Below, one piece after another: positions 1-8,370 of a DNA stretch of 59,198 bases. A program made the position numbers and the translations under genes. Each line of letters opens with the position of its first letter. Positions within the stretch are counted from its first letter, which is position 1. Source of the stretch: REDI01 sp038123735 (GTDB taxonomy: Bacteria; Myxococcota_A; UBA796; GCA-2862545); NCBI GenBank assembly GCA_038123735.1, contig JAYPAP010000005.1, positions 1 to 59,198 on the forward strand. Direction: 5' to 3'. The notes under the pieces are model-generated. The model worked only from the letters and a program-made list of their open reading frames with translations. It searched no databases and was not told the DNA's origin.

Positions 1-401
1 AGCGGCTGTGTGAGATGGCCAGCAATGGCGGCGGCGGCGGCGGCGGCGGCGGCGCGCTGAAGATCTTTGCCAGCTACATCACGATCACCGGCCGCGGCGA
101 GATCAACGCGGATGGTGGCGCAGGCGGTGGTAAGTCAAATGGCGGGTGCTCATCGGGCGGCGGCGGCGGCGGCGGCGGCGGCGCGGTCTGGCTCCACGGC
201 GACGTCGTAACCTTGGACGAATCTGTAGTTCAAGCCCTCGGTGGACGCGGAGCCTCGACGGGTGTCAGCTGGAGTGGCGGTACGGGTGCAGATGGGCGCA
301 TTCGGATCAGCGGTCTCGAGACTGACCTCAAAGCACGACGAATCACTCCGGCGCCATACACTGACACGTCCGCACCTCCGTGCCCGCTACCGTCGGAGTA
401 G
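1..401 (+). CDS. Glycine-rich surface-type protein, 3' part only
   Basis: The reading frame is open from the window edge (the codons before the first ATG at 15 are sense), so this is the C-terminal end of a longer protein. It has two runs of nine glycines, each coded by nine GGC codons, separated by beta-strand-like text (KIFASYITITGRGEINADGG; then AVWLHGDVVTLDES). The spacing of poly-Gly tracts with short hydrophobic strands resembles the glycine-rich stretches of large secreted or cell-surface proteins of myxobacteria. No catalytic motif is visible. It ends at TAG 399-401, 228 nt before the next gene. Function is unknown and the family assignment is inference from composition only. Confidence 0.55.
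   Translation, partial: RLCEMASNGGGGGGGGGALKIFASYITITGRGEINADGGAGGGKSNGGCSSGGGGGGGGGAVWLHGDVVTLDESVVQALGGRGASTGVSWSGGTGADGRIRISGLETDLKARRITPAPYTDTSAPPCPLPSE
27..182 (+). repeat. Two (GGC)9 trinucleotide tracts
   Basis: Nine consecutive GGC codons at 27-53 and again nine at 156-182, both in frame and coding for Gly9. Such tracts are prone to slippage; the use of a single Gly codon rather than a mix suggests a simple-sequence repeat and not just amino-acid selection. Confidence 0.8.
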
Positions 402-629
402 TGGCACAGGTTGCCGAGTGATTCCGGTATACGCCCCAATTTAGCCGGGGTAGTTGGCCGGGAGATTGCGGTATTCTGTCGCTCCGAGTAGTGGGGAACA
501 ACCTGCATTGATCGCCGTGGAGACGCCCTACACATCGTTTTGGGATGACGCGTCCGCACGAACGCTCTACAATCGGGGTCCAGGACCGTCCTTCACGCGG
601 CGGAACACGAGAACATTCGGAGCAATGCA

Positions 630-2000
630 ATGCGCATGAGTGGAATTCAGATCGCCTTAGCCATGTCGGCTGGAGCCCTATTGTTGGGCTGCCCACAGGA
701 AGAAGAGTGCGATTACTACCGGTCAGTGGCCCAGATCACCTCCAATACCGAGGTGTTTCAGATCAACGATGAAATCGTGCTGTCCGGCAGCGAGTCCGAT
801 GTTTCATGCGGGCGTGACCACACCTATTCGTGGGCATTCCTGTCTGTCCCTCCCGATTCGGCGATCACCGATTCAGTCTGGGCAGGAAACAACACCCCGA
901 ACGGGGGCACTCAGGCACTGAACGTGGATGTTCCTGGGAGCTACGTGGTGGGCCTGACGCTCTTCGACGGCGTTCAAAACTCGGTTGAAGACATCCTCGT
1001 ACTCGAGGTGGATGCCGATAACTTGGCACCGGAAGCGGATGCCGGCGATGATCAGGGAACACTGGTCGGAGACCTGGCTGTATTGGATGGTTCAGAGTCC
1101 CGAGATGCAGACTCGGAAGATGGGCTGCCGCTGGAATATCGCTGGCAACTTGAGGCGGCTCCAGAGGCCTCTGCGAGCACCACGGCCGATATCTTCGGCG
1201 CTGACTCGCCAGTCGCGCGTTTCATCCCCGATGTTCCGGGCCGGTATGTGTTCAGCCTTGAGGTCAAGGATGACTTTGTGTGGTCCACCAAGGACTTCAC
1301 CACGGTTCTTGCGCCGTCCGACAATGAGCCACCCGTGGCACAGGCTTCGGACCCCTCCAACCCCGTTTCGTCGCGTACGCCATGTGAGTCCCTGGACCCG
1401 ATTCCGCTGAACGGTTCTCGCTCCTACGACCCCGATGGCTCCGAACTGTCCTATGAGTGGGGCGTGGTCTCCAAGCCGCGCGACTCGGTGGTCGACGAGA
1501 GCTCCTTTAGCGACAACAACAGTGCTCGCCCACTGTTTTACTCGGACAAACCAGGCGAATACGTATTTGAACTTCGCGTGAGCGACGGCGAACTCTGGTC
1601 GGCTTGGGACACCGTGAAGGTGATTGTGGCCGACCCACTGTTCAACGCGCCCCCAGTCGCCAATGCCGGCAGTGACATTACGATCGACGTCGAGACCGCC
1701 TGTCGCGAGACATCTGGCGGCGTTGCCTGTAATCCATGTCCAGACATCGCCTTCGAGCTGAATGGGCAAGAGGGCTCGNNNNNNNNNNCTCTCAACTACC
1801 TGTGGCTCCAAAAGAGCGGCGAGGATGTGACGATTACGTACCCAGGCGGCCCTATTACCGAGGCTCGGACTGGTACGTTCCCATCTGAGGCCGGTAAGAA
1901 AATTACTCGTACCTACGTTCTGGAGCTCCAGGCTTCTGACTGTGAGTACACGAGTTCAGACGAGGTTACCCTCACCTACACGTGTATTGGTTCTGACTGA
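630..2000 (+). CDS. PKD-repeat lipoprotein
   Basis: 456 residues as assembled, with a signal peptide ending in the lipobox LLLGC (Cys21), so an exported lipoprotein. The mature part holds about four PKD-like units: motifs such as DAGDDQGTLVGD, LDGSESRDADSEDG, YRWQLEA, DVPGRYVFSLEVKDD and the third-unit DPDGSELSYEWGVV. PKD folds are Ig-like and usually mediate surface protein or polysaccharide contacts. A 10-N gap (1779-1788) falls where a DPDGD-type motif is expected before LNYLWLQ; the frame continues across it, but the true length of the gap is not known. A paralogue of similar length and domain order lies at 32861-34240. The next gene starts 35 nt downstream, suggesting one operon. Specific function unknown. 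Confidence 0.85.
   Translation: MRMSGIQIALAMSAGALLLGCPQEEECDYYRSVAQITSNTEVFQINDEIVLSGSESDVSCGRDHTYSWAFLSVPPDSAITDSVWAGNNTPNGGTQALNVDVPGSYVVGLTLFDGVQNSVEDILVLEVDADNLAPEADAGDDQGTLVGDLAVLDGSESRDADSEDGLPLEYRWQLEAAPEASASTTADIFGADSPVARFIPDVPGRYVFSLEVKDDFVWSTKDFTTVLAPSDNEPPVAQASDPSNPVSSRTPCESLDPIPLNGSRSYDPDGSELSYEWGVVSKPRDSVVDESSFSDNNSARPLFYSDKPGEYVFELRVSDGELWSAWDTVKVIVADPLFNAPPVANAGSDITIDVETACRETSGGVACNPCPDIAFELNGQEGSXXXXLNYLWLQKSGEDVTITYPGGPITEARTGTFPSEAGKKITRTYVLELQASDCEYTSSDEVTLTYTCIGSD
1779..1788. other. Assembly gap (10 N) in PKD lipoprotein
   Basis: Ten N inside the last PKD unit. Homology to the other units predicts a few missing residues of DPDGD type here. Confidence 0.95.
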
Positions 2001-2035
2001 GCCGGTCTGAGCGAACACGACGGAGGGCCATACCA

Positions 2036-4612
2036 TTGTGGTGGGTCCTCCTTTTTTGTTGGGGTTCTCCAGCTCGCGCCGAGTCGCCTCTGCAGTTGTC
2101 TCATGTCGAGTATGGGACCTCTCATGGGTTGAGCGCCCCGACCGATACGTCCGAAGTATTCGGCAGGTTAGATGGTGAGATATGCACGATTTCTCCCATC
2201 GGAATTCGCTGCGGAGATGAAGTCCTCTGGCAAGCGTCTCAGGAGCCACGGGACTGGGTTATTTCCGATGATGCGGCAGCCATCCTCACCGATGATGGGT
2301 GGCTCGAAGTCGGTCTCGGAGGTTCGGGCGCAGTCGAGGAAATGATAGGGTTGCCCTATGTTTCCGGTGATGGAAGCTTGGCATGGCGAGGAGGCGCAGC
2401 CGCCGATGCGGGGCCGGTGGATGTGTTTCAGCACCTCGATGGAAGCTTTGCAGAAATCGCCGTCGATGGTCGCTTACGGCTGACGAACGGCGAGGGGGCG
2501 GTGGTGGCAGACATCGCAGGCGCTGAGCTGGGACTGGATGGCTGGCTTCAAGCTGAGCCTCTCGGCGACGAGGGCTGGGTCTTCTTGGATGAGGAGGGCC
2601 TCGCCGCCTACTCCACGGACGGTGAGCTTCTATGGGAATCAGACCTTCCGGGGCGAAGTATCGGGATCGTTGGCGAGGATGTCTGGGTGGCCAGTGCGTC
2701 CGGGCTCATCGTCATGGATCAGAATGGTGCACAGGAGCTCATCGACCCGAGGGGGTGTTTAGACGCGGACTACCTGGATGGCGAGTGGATGATGCTCGAT
2801 GAAGACCGCAATGTCTGGCATTGGGAAGATGCTCAGAGGTCGTCTCATCGCTCTGCGATCGTGTCTATGAGTGAGGGGCCTGGGACAACGCTGGTCAGCA
2901 TCGACGCGCAAGGTCGATCGTTCGTGTGGTCCCAACCAACGACGGCGATTCCCCTCGGGCTGAATGATAGGAGCGCAGCCCATGCGGAAGACGGTGTTCG
3001 GTGGGTGCTCAGCGAGGACAGTTGGAGACGGCGAGCGATGACCGGAGAGGAATCGACGGGGGGAGGTGGCGGCAGCCAGATTCTTGCCGTCGGAGATGGT
3101 GCGTTGATCCTTTCCAATGCGATGCTTAGCCGGATCAGCTCAGAAGGAGAGACGCGGTGGTCGACGGAGCTGCCCTTTGCCGGAACGATACGTCTGTGGG
3201 GCGACGTCCTGGTGCTCGAGGGCGGAGATCGGAGTGCTGTCATCGACGCGGAATCGGGGGTTCGTCGCCGATTGCTTGAGAGCCAACCCAGTCGATTGAC
3301 CGTCGGGGTGGCGGTCGGTGGGCTCATCGAGCTGCGCAATCACGGGGATATGCGAGGGACCCGTCCTGGTGTCGAGCCGGCTGATGCTGGAATTGCGGTG
3401 GGCAACCTTAAGATGGCGCACTGGGGGCCTTCGGGGTTGTGGTACGCCGCATTGGATAGTGGCGGGCAGCTGCGCATTGTCGACGGAGTCTCAGGTGGGG
3501 TTCTCGCGGAGGGCAAGCGCCCAGCACGCGCGGTTCGATCCATGCGTGTGAGCGATGCCTGGGTGTGGCTTGGGCGGGAAGATGGCGTGATTGAGCGGTG
3601 GTCGTTGGCGGGGGTCGACGTGGATCGGTCGATGCCCTCGTTCTCGTCGTATGCCCAGCTAGAACCTTTCGTTGCGCCGCCAGATTGGGGCCAGACGCGG
3701 ATGCTGAAGCTCAGTCACGCCGGGGATGTTTCCCTAGCTCCCGGGCCTCAAGATGAGGTCATTGCGGTCGGAGGCCCGCGGACCATTCTCCGGGCAGGCG
3801 CATCGCCGATGGTCATTGCGGATAAGCGTGGCTTGACCTTCAAAATGGTGACCTCGTCTCCTGGTGGGCCGGTCTGGCTCGCGTCTGCCGATCACACCCT
3901 GTGGATGGTGCGAGAGGATGGACGTCTTCGAAGAGCATTCAAGGCCGATGGTGACGTGCAGTCGATCTGTAGCGTCGGTGATCGTGTCTACGTGCTCACG
4001 GATCGCAAGATACATTCCTTTGATGCCGAATCAGGGCGGCGCTCGGTACGGTCCGTCGCTGCCAAATTCCTCGCTTGTGGACCGGAAGACTCGGCCTGGG
4101 TGGCGGATGAGGAGGGAGCGTGGCCTATTGGCTCTTCGACTTCAGCCGCGAAGTATCGGCATCCTGGTGGGCTCACGGCTCTCTCCGTGCTGTCGGATGG
4201 CTCCGTGGTGACCGGTGGTAGGGATGAGACTGTCATCCTGTGGGATGGGGAGTCGAAGGCGCCGCTCTATGTGCTCGAGGGGCATGAAGGGCCCATTCGC
4301 GGGATTGTCGCCGATGTTGCCGGTCGTCGATTAGTGGCGTCAACAGACAGGAATCGTATTGTGATGTGGGACCTCACCCGACTGATTGCTGATGGGCGGC
4401 TCCAGTTCGACGGGGCGGTTCGCGCTATGGCGTTGAGTTCCGATGGGGTTCAGCTTACCGTCGCTCTACCTGGGAGGGGTGTGCACCAGCTCATTCTTCC
4501 TGCGCTAGACGATCCCGCCGACGAGGAAGACTCACGTGACTCATCCTTTGGTTCTGGAAGCCCAACAGACCCCGTTCCTGAAGGGGCAGGCCGCATTCTT
4601 CGACCTCGATAG
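2036..4612 (+). CDS. Secreted beta-propeller (WD40/PQQ-like) protein
   Basis: 858 residues starting at TTG 2036, chosen because GGAGGG (2022-2027) sits 8 nt upstream and it gives a short signal peptide (MWWVLLFCWGSPARAES). The rest is a long series of four-stranded blade-like repeats with WD-type endings, for example VVTGGRDETVILWD and LVASTDRNRIVMWDL with an intervening GHEGPIRGIV near the C-terminus. It therefore probably folds as one or two beta-propellers outside the inner membrane and acts as a binding platform; no enzyme motif is seen. It follows the PKD lipoprotein by 35 nt. Its last 77 nt overlap the start of the HAD/PlsC gene in another frame, so the two are likely translationally linked. 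Confidence 0.8.
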   Translation: MWWVLLFCWGSPARAESPLQLSHVEYGTSHGLSAPTDTSEVFGRLDGEICTISPIGIRCGDEVLWQASQEPRDWVISDDAAAILTDDGWLEVGLGGSGAVEEMIGLPYVSGDGSLAWRGGAAADAGPVDVFQHLDGSFAEIAVDGRLRLTNGEGAVVADIAGAELGLDGWLQAEPLGDEGWVFLDEEGLAAYSTDGELLWESDLPGRSIGIVGEDVWVASASGLIVMDQNGAQELIDPRGCLDADYLDGEWMMLDEDRNVWHWEDAQRSSHRSAIVSMSEGPGTTLVSIDAQGRSFVWSQPTTAIPLGLNDRSAAHAEDGVRWVLSEDSWRRRAMTGEESTGGGGGSQILAVGDGALILSNAMLSRISSEGETRWSTELPFAGTIRLWGDVLVLEGGDRSAVIDAESGVRRRLLESQPSRLTVGVAVGGLIELRNHGDMRGTRPGVEPADAGIAVGNLKMAHWGPSGLWYAALDSGGQLRIVDGVSGGVLAEGKRPARAVRSMRVSDAWVWLGREDGVIERWSLAGVDVDRSMPSFSSYAQLEPFVAPPDWGQTRMLKLSHAGDVSLAPGPQDEVIAVGGPRTILRAGASPMVIADKRGLTFKMVTSSPGGPVWLASADHTLWMVREDGRLRRAFKADGDVQSICSVGDRVYVLTDRKIHSFDAESGRRSVRSVAAKFLACGPEDSAWVADEEGAWPIGSSTSAAKYRHPGGLTALSVLSDGSVVTGGRDETVILWDGESKAPLYVLEGHEGPIRGIVADVAGRRLVASTDRNRIVMWDLTRLIADGRLQFDGAVRAMALSSDGVQLTVALPGRGVHQLILPALDDPADEEDSRDSSFGSGSPTDPVPEGAGRILRPR

Positions 4613-5948
4613 AACGCTAGTCCATGGGTTTACGGCTACGGCGTTCTTCCGTCAGCGACTGTCGGATCGCGCGCTGTCTGGACGCCAGGTTGCGCGTATC
4701 GCGCGGGGAATTTTGTCATTTGAGTCCGGAAGAACTAGCTTTTCTCGTTTCCTGACTCGGGCGGGGGAGGTCTATTCCGGGGCGACCGCGGAAGAGATGT
4801 ACGACGTAGGGCGTGATGTCTTCAAAAGATACGTCGCAAGTGCAATCTACCCGGAGTCATATGAGCTTGTACGCTCCCATCAAGCAGCGGGTAGGCCTGT
4901 GGTCATCGTCACGTCAGCCACCCGGTTTCAAGCCCAAGGAGTCGCAGATGCGCTTGGGGTGGACCATCTGATCTGTAGCGAGATGGAGGTCGATAGCGAC
5001 GGGAGGCTCACCGGGAATATTCAGCGGCCAACCTGTTATGGTGACGGAAAGCGGGTGGCGGCGCTGGCCTATGCTGAGGCGAACGGATTGCGCTTGGATC
5101 AGAGTTGGTTCTACTCGGATGGGGCGGAGGATCTGCCATTTCTTGATGCGGTGGCCTATCCTCGACCGCTGAACGCCACCCGTAAGCTCAGGCAAGCGGC
5201 TGCGGAGCGCGGGTGGCAGGTCCACGAATTTCGCTCGCGAGGGGTGCGCCTGCGGAATGTCTCCCGGACTGCTGGGGGCTTGGGAGCGATGGTTGCGTCT
5301 ATTGGTGCAGGTATCCCCGCAGCTTTGCGCGGTGACCTGGATCGGGCGAGAAACCGGACGAAGCGAATCTTCGGTGACCTCGGTACCGCGGCTGCCGGAA
5401 TCACTTTGGAGGTGGAGGGAGACCACCACTTGGTCGACCATCGGCCCTGCGTGTTCGTATTCAATCATCAAAGTGCAGTGGAGCCGCTGCTGCTGTGCAA
5501 GTTGCTGCGGTCTGACTTTTTTGGGATTGCAAAGGCGGAATTGAAAGGGAGTATCTTTCGGTATGCCTTTGATTATGCGGGTATCGTGTACATCGAACGC
5601 TTGGATCGGGAAAAGGCCGTAGAAGCGCTTGGTCCAGTGGTGGATGCACTAAAAAATGGGAAAAACGTGATTATTGCGCCGGAGGGCACTCGAAGCCCGA
5701 TACCTACGCCCGGGCCATTCAAGAAGGGCGCCTTCCACATCGCAAGACAGGCAAATGTTCCGATTGTACCTATCGTATTCCATAACTCGATGGATGCATT
5801 ACCTCGGAAGGGTCGCGTGGTACATGCGTGTACCGTCCGAGTCACCGTGCTTCCGCCGGTGCACCCAGAGACGATTCAGGATGTGGGGGCCAGCGCTACT
5901 CAGCTTCGTGAGCAATATTTGGAAACGCTGGGAATCGTAAACGACTAG
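4536..5948 (+). CDS. HAD-IB phosphatase / PlsC acyltransferase fusion
   Basis: 470 residues; start GTG 4536 is preceded by GAGGAAGA. The N-terminal half is a HAD-IB hydrolase: DLDRT (residues 23-27, the DxDxT nucleophile loop), VTSAT near 125-129 and SDGAEDLP (194-201) for Mg binding. The C-terminal half is a glycerolipid acyltransferase: NHQSAVE (310-316), and APEGTRS, the PEGTRS substrate-binding motif. Proteins with this layout are annotated as lysophosphatidic acid acyltransferase fused to a phosphoserine-phosphatase-like domain, acting in phospholipid synthesis at the inner membrane. Odd point: the usual catalytic HX4D is HX4E here. It overlaps the propeller gene by 77 nt. Substrate of the HAD part is not known. 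Confidence 0.87.
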   Translation: MTHPLVLEAQQTPFLKGQAAFFDLDRTLVHGFTATAFFRQRLSDRALSGRQVARIARGILSFESGRTSFSRFLTRAGEVYSGATAEEMYDVGRDVFKRYVASAIYPESYELVRSHQAAGRPVVIVTSATRFQAQGVADALGVDHLICSEMEVDSDGRLTGNIQRPTCYGDGKRVAALAYAEANGLRLDQSWFYSDGAEDLPFLDAVAYPRPLNATRKLRQAAAERGWQVHEFRSRGVRLRNVSRTAGGLGAMVASIGAGIPAALRGDLDRARNRTKRIFGDLGTAAAGITLEVEGDHHLVDHRPCVFVFNHQSAVEPLLLCKLLRSDFFGIAKAELKGSIFRYAFDYAGIVYIERLDREKAVEALGPVVDALKNGKNVIIAPEGTRSPIPTPGPFKKGAFHIARQANVPIVPIVFHNSMDALPRKGRVVHACTVRVTVLPPVHPETIQDVGASATQLREQYLETLGIVND

Positions 5949-5951
5949 CTT

Positions 5952-7460
5952 CTATTTGGCGGCTTGATTCGCCTCGGCCCGGATCTCCGCGAAGACCTCT
6001 CTGAGCACATCACTCACGAGGGCTCGCTCCATATCGGTAATGCGGAAGTGCGGGGTGAAGCGGAGCGCATTGCGTCCACCATGGATGACCCCGAGCCCGC
6101 GTTGACGACACCGCTCTTCAGCACTTCCTGGTCCAATCGCCGAGGCGACGGCAGGGTTGAGCTCGCAACAGAACAATAGGCCGGTTCCGTTGACCGATTC
6201 GATCATCTCCGGGAAATCGCGCTGAATCGCCAATAAGTCGCCAACAAAGTTGCAGCCCTGCTCGCGTACATTTTCACGAAGCGCATCATCGATCATGGCT
6301 AGCGTGGCGATCGCGGCTTCGAGGGCGCGGGGTGCGGTGGTCATCGTATTTCCGTACACACCCACCCGATAAAGGTCAGCGCCTCTCTTGGTGAGACCGA
6401 GAACGGACATCGGGTATTGGCCGGCATTGATGGCCTTGGACCAAGTCTCCATATCGGGTGGGATGCAGTCCTCAAATCCTGGATAATCGACGATCGAGAG
6501 CACGCCCCAGGTTCTCAGTCCGGCCTGAATACTATCGATCAGCAATAGCGTGCCGTAGTCGAGGGTCAGCCGGCGGGCCTCATCGTAAAAGGCGCGGGTG
6601 ATGGACTGACCAGGGCTTCCCTCGCCCTGGACCGGCTCGAGGGCTAGTAGTTCAATGTAGCGGTTTTCGCGGTCTGCCCGGCTGAACGCATCACGAAGGG
6701 CCTGGACGTCGTTCGAGGGCACGACCCAGAGCTCATCGTGGGCATCGTCGAAGCTGGCGAGGAGCCGATTGAATGTGGGCCGCGTGGAGTGACTGAAGCG
6801 AGCCGGGCGGTCCGTCCTACCGTGGAAAGCACGCTCAACACCGAGGTACACAGGGCGCTTACCTTCGTGACGCCCTCCGGGACCGAGATTGTCCGTCGCG
6901 AGGAGGTCCGCGATGCGAGCGGCAACGGCGACGGATTCAGACCCCGAGTTCATACAGATAAACCGATCAAACGGGCAGCCGCCCGCGCGAGCGTGGCCGA
7001 GCTCGTTGCGCAGTGCTGCGTCAAACCGGGCTTGGCTGAGCGACGGAGTCATGATGTTCGCCATGACCCAAGGGGTATGCAATGAATCCAGCACAGGCTG
7101 AGGTGCATGGCCGAAGCCCAACATGCCGTAGCCGCCGTTGTCGTGCACCACGGCGCCGTGTAAGGTCACCACCCACGGGCCTTTGGCGGCGAGTGCGATA
7201 TAGGGATTCACAGCATCAGATGCGTAGAAGTTGACGAATCCTCGCTGGAGCATTTTCATTGCATCGGCTTCGGAAGCTTCCAGCAACTCGGGATGCATCT
7301 GGCGGGTCTGCGCTTGCAGTGCCACGGCCTGCTCAATGACTTCCGAGAGGCGTGGGTCCGCCTCAAGGAACGGAGCCAATCGCTCCGGAGAAAGCCCTTC
7401 GGTCAACCGAGGGCCACACGCTGCGCGAAGAGTCGCCAGCGAATGTAGGGCCTTATGCAT
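5952..7460 (-). CDS. Class III PLP-dependent aminotransferase
   Basis: About 502 residues. The fold-type I signature is visible: LLLIDSIQAGLRTWG corresponds to the Asp-containing cofactor segment and ETWSKAINAGQYPMSVLG carries the Schiff-base lysine; NSGSESVAVAARIADLL matches the phosphate-binding region (S/GSEAVE-type), and ALEPVQGEGS matches the EP.QGEGG segment. The usual DEVQTG is altered to DSIQAG, so it is a divergent subgroup and the amino donor cannot be named. Start: ATG 7460 with AGG about 7 nt before; GTG 7463 directly upstream is the alternative. It lies tail-to-tail with the HAD/PlsC gene (3 nt apart) and 74 nt downstream of riboflavin synthase on the same strand. Confidence 0.83.
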   Translation of the reverse strand: MHKALHSLATLRAACGPRLTEGLSPERLAPFLEADPRLSEVIEQAVALQAQTRQMHPELLEASEADAMKMLQRGFVNFYASDAVNPYIALAAKGPWVVTLHGAVVHDNGGYGMLGFGHAPQPVLDSLHTPWVMANIMTPSLSQARFDAALRNELGHARAGGCPFDRFICMNSGSESVAVAARIADLLATDNLGPGGRHEGKRPVYLGVERAFHGRTDRPARFSHSTRPTFNRLLASFDDAHDELWVVPSNDVQALRDAFSRADRENRYIELLALEPVQGEGSPGQSITRAFYDEARRLTLDYGTLLLIDSIQAGLRTWGVLSIVDYPGFEDCIPPDMETWSKAINAGQYPMSVLGLTKRGADLYRVGVYGNTMTTAPRALEAAIATLAMIDDALRENVREQGCNFVGDLLAIQRDFPEMIESVNGTGLLFCCELNPAVASAIGPGSAEERCRQRGLGVIHGGRNALRFTPHFRITDMERALVSDVLREVFAEIRAEANQAAK

Positions 7461-7534
7461 CACACACCTCGCGGGGGATCCTCTTATGGGTCTGATGTGG
7501 GTTGGTCCAGCCGGGAAGTGTGACGAGGGTGCGA

Positions 7535-8160
7535 CTAGTTGTTTCGTTCCGAAAGTAGCCTTGTTACCGTATCAACGATCGCCTGGGTCTGAGCGTCGAC
7601 CTCGATGTTGATGCGACTCCCCGGATGCGCGCCATCGAACGTCGTTAGCCGGAGCGTCTCGGGGATCAGGTGGATATCAAAGCTCCCATCCTCTTGAACC
7701 TGACCGATGGTGAGGGATGCACCATTGAGGGAGATATACCCCTTCTCCAGGATGTATTGCTTGAGACTCGTCGGCGGCTTGATGCGAACACGTCGATTAT
7801 CGCCGACATCCTCAACCTCAGTAACGGTGCCGATGCCCCACACGTGTCCAGAGATGAGATGGCCGCCGATCTCATCGCCGAAGCGCGCTGCCCGCTCGAC
7901 GTTGATGGCACTGCCGGGCGCTAGGTCACCGAGGGTGGTTCGGCGGAGAGTCTCGTCGNNNNNNNNNNGATTACATCAAATTCGGCTTGATCCCCATCAA
8001 AAGCGACGACGGTCAGGCAGACCCCAGCGAGCGCAACGCTGGCCCCTGTCTCCAAGCCCGCCCCTCTTCCGCTAGGAAGATCGACGATTAACCTCACGAT
8101 TCCGTCACCCCAATTCATGGAGTGAACGGTGCCTTTGCCTTGAACAATGCCGGTAAACAT
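7535..8160 (-). CDS. ribE: Riboflavin synthase, alpha chain
   Basis: Catalyses dismutation of two 6,7-dimethyl-8-ribityllumazines to riboflavin in the cytosol. Starts MFTGIVQGKGTV at ATG 8160, the standard N-terminus of the family. Two lumazine-binding repeats follow: the first holds GASVALAGVCLTVV, the second EKGYISLNGASLTIG. A 10-N gap (7959-7968) breaks the frame in the first repeat; reading resumes as ETLRRTTLGDLAPGS..NVERAARFGDEIGGHLISGHV, exactly the conserved junction, so the gene is intact biologically and only a few residues are missing. No FMN riboswitch is visible upstream and no other rib gene is in the window. Confidence 0.93.
7959..7968. other. Assembly gap (10 N) in ribE
   Basis: The reading frames on the two sides differ, so the true gap length is not 10 modulo 3. 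Only one or two residues seem to be missing between FDVI and ETLRR. Confidence 0.95.
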
Positions 8161-8251
8161 GAGCACGGCTAGCCCGCCCGGAGAAGGAGTCCACCTTCGG
8201 CACGCAACCTTGTACGGCATCTTCCCGACGACCGGTTATGCGCCGGCCGAT

Positions 8252-8328
8252 GCCTCCGTAGCTCAGCTGGATAGAGCACCGGCCTTCTAAGCCGATGGTC
8301 ACAGGTTCGAATCCTGTCGGAGGTGCCA
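8252..8328 (+). tRNA. tRNA-Arg (anticodon TCT)
   Basis: 77-nt cloverleaf: acceptor GCCTCCG / CGGAGGT (first pair G-U), D-arm GCTCAGCTGGATAGAGC, anticodon loop CTTCTAA with TCT, T-arm ACAGGTTCGAATCCTGT, discriminator G and an encoded CCA. The anticodon stem has a C-A mismatch at its outermost pair (27-43). It reads AGA codons. It stands alone between ribE (opposite strand) and a membrane-anchored protein gene. A weak hairpin AGGCT-GAGA-AGCCT lies just downstream (8334-8347). Confidence 0.95.
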
Positions 8329-8370
8329 TTTTAAGGCTGAGAAGCCTGAATTAGGGCTCGGAGAATCAGG

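Noticed and set aside
402..629. Small frames in the 228-nt gap before the first PKD lipoprotein
   Set aside because: No RBS, signal peptide or family; treated as intergenic with the promoter of the next operon.
1092..1811. 239-residue - frame opposite the PKD lipoprotein
   Set aside because: Opposite strand shadow; the PKD motifs and lipobox are on +.
8161..8251. FMN riboswitch before ribE
   Set aside because: No RFN-type conserved blocks in the short leader.
8252..8328. tRNA-Arg as integration site
   Set aside because: No integrase, and no repeat of the tRNA 3' end seen nearby.
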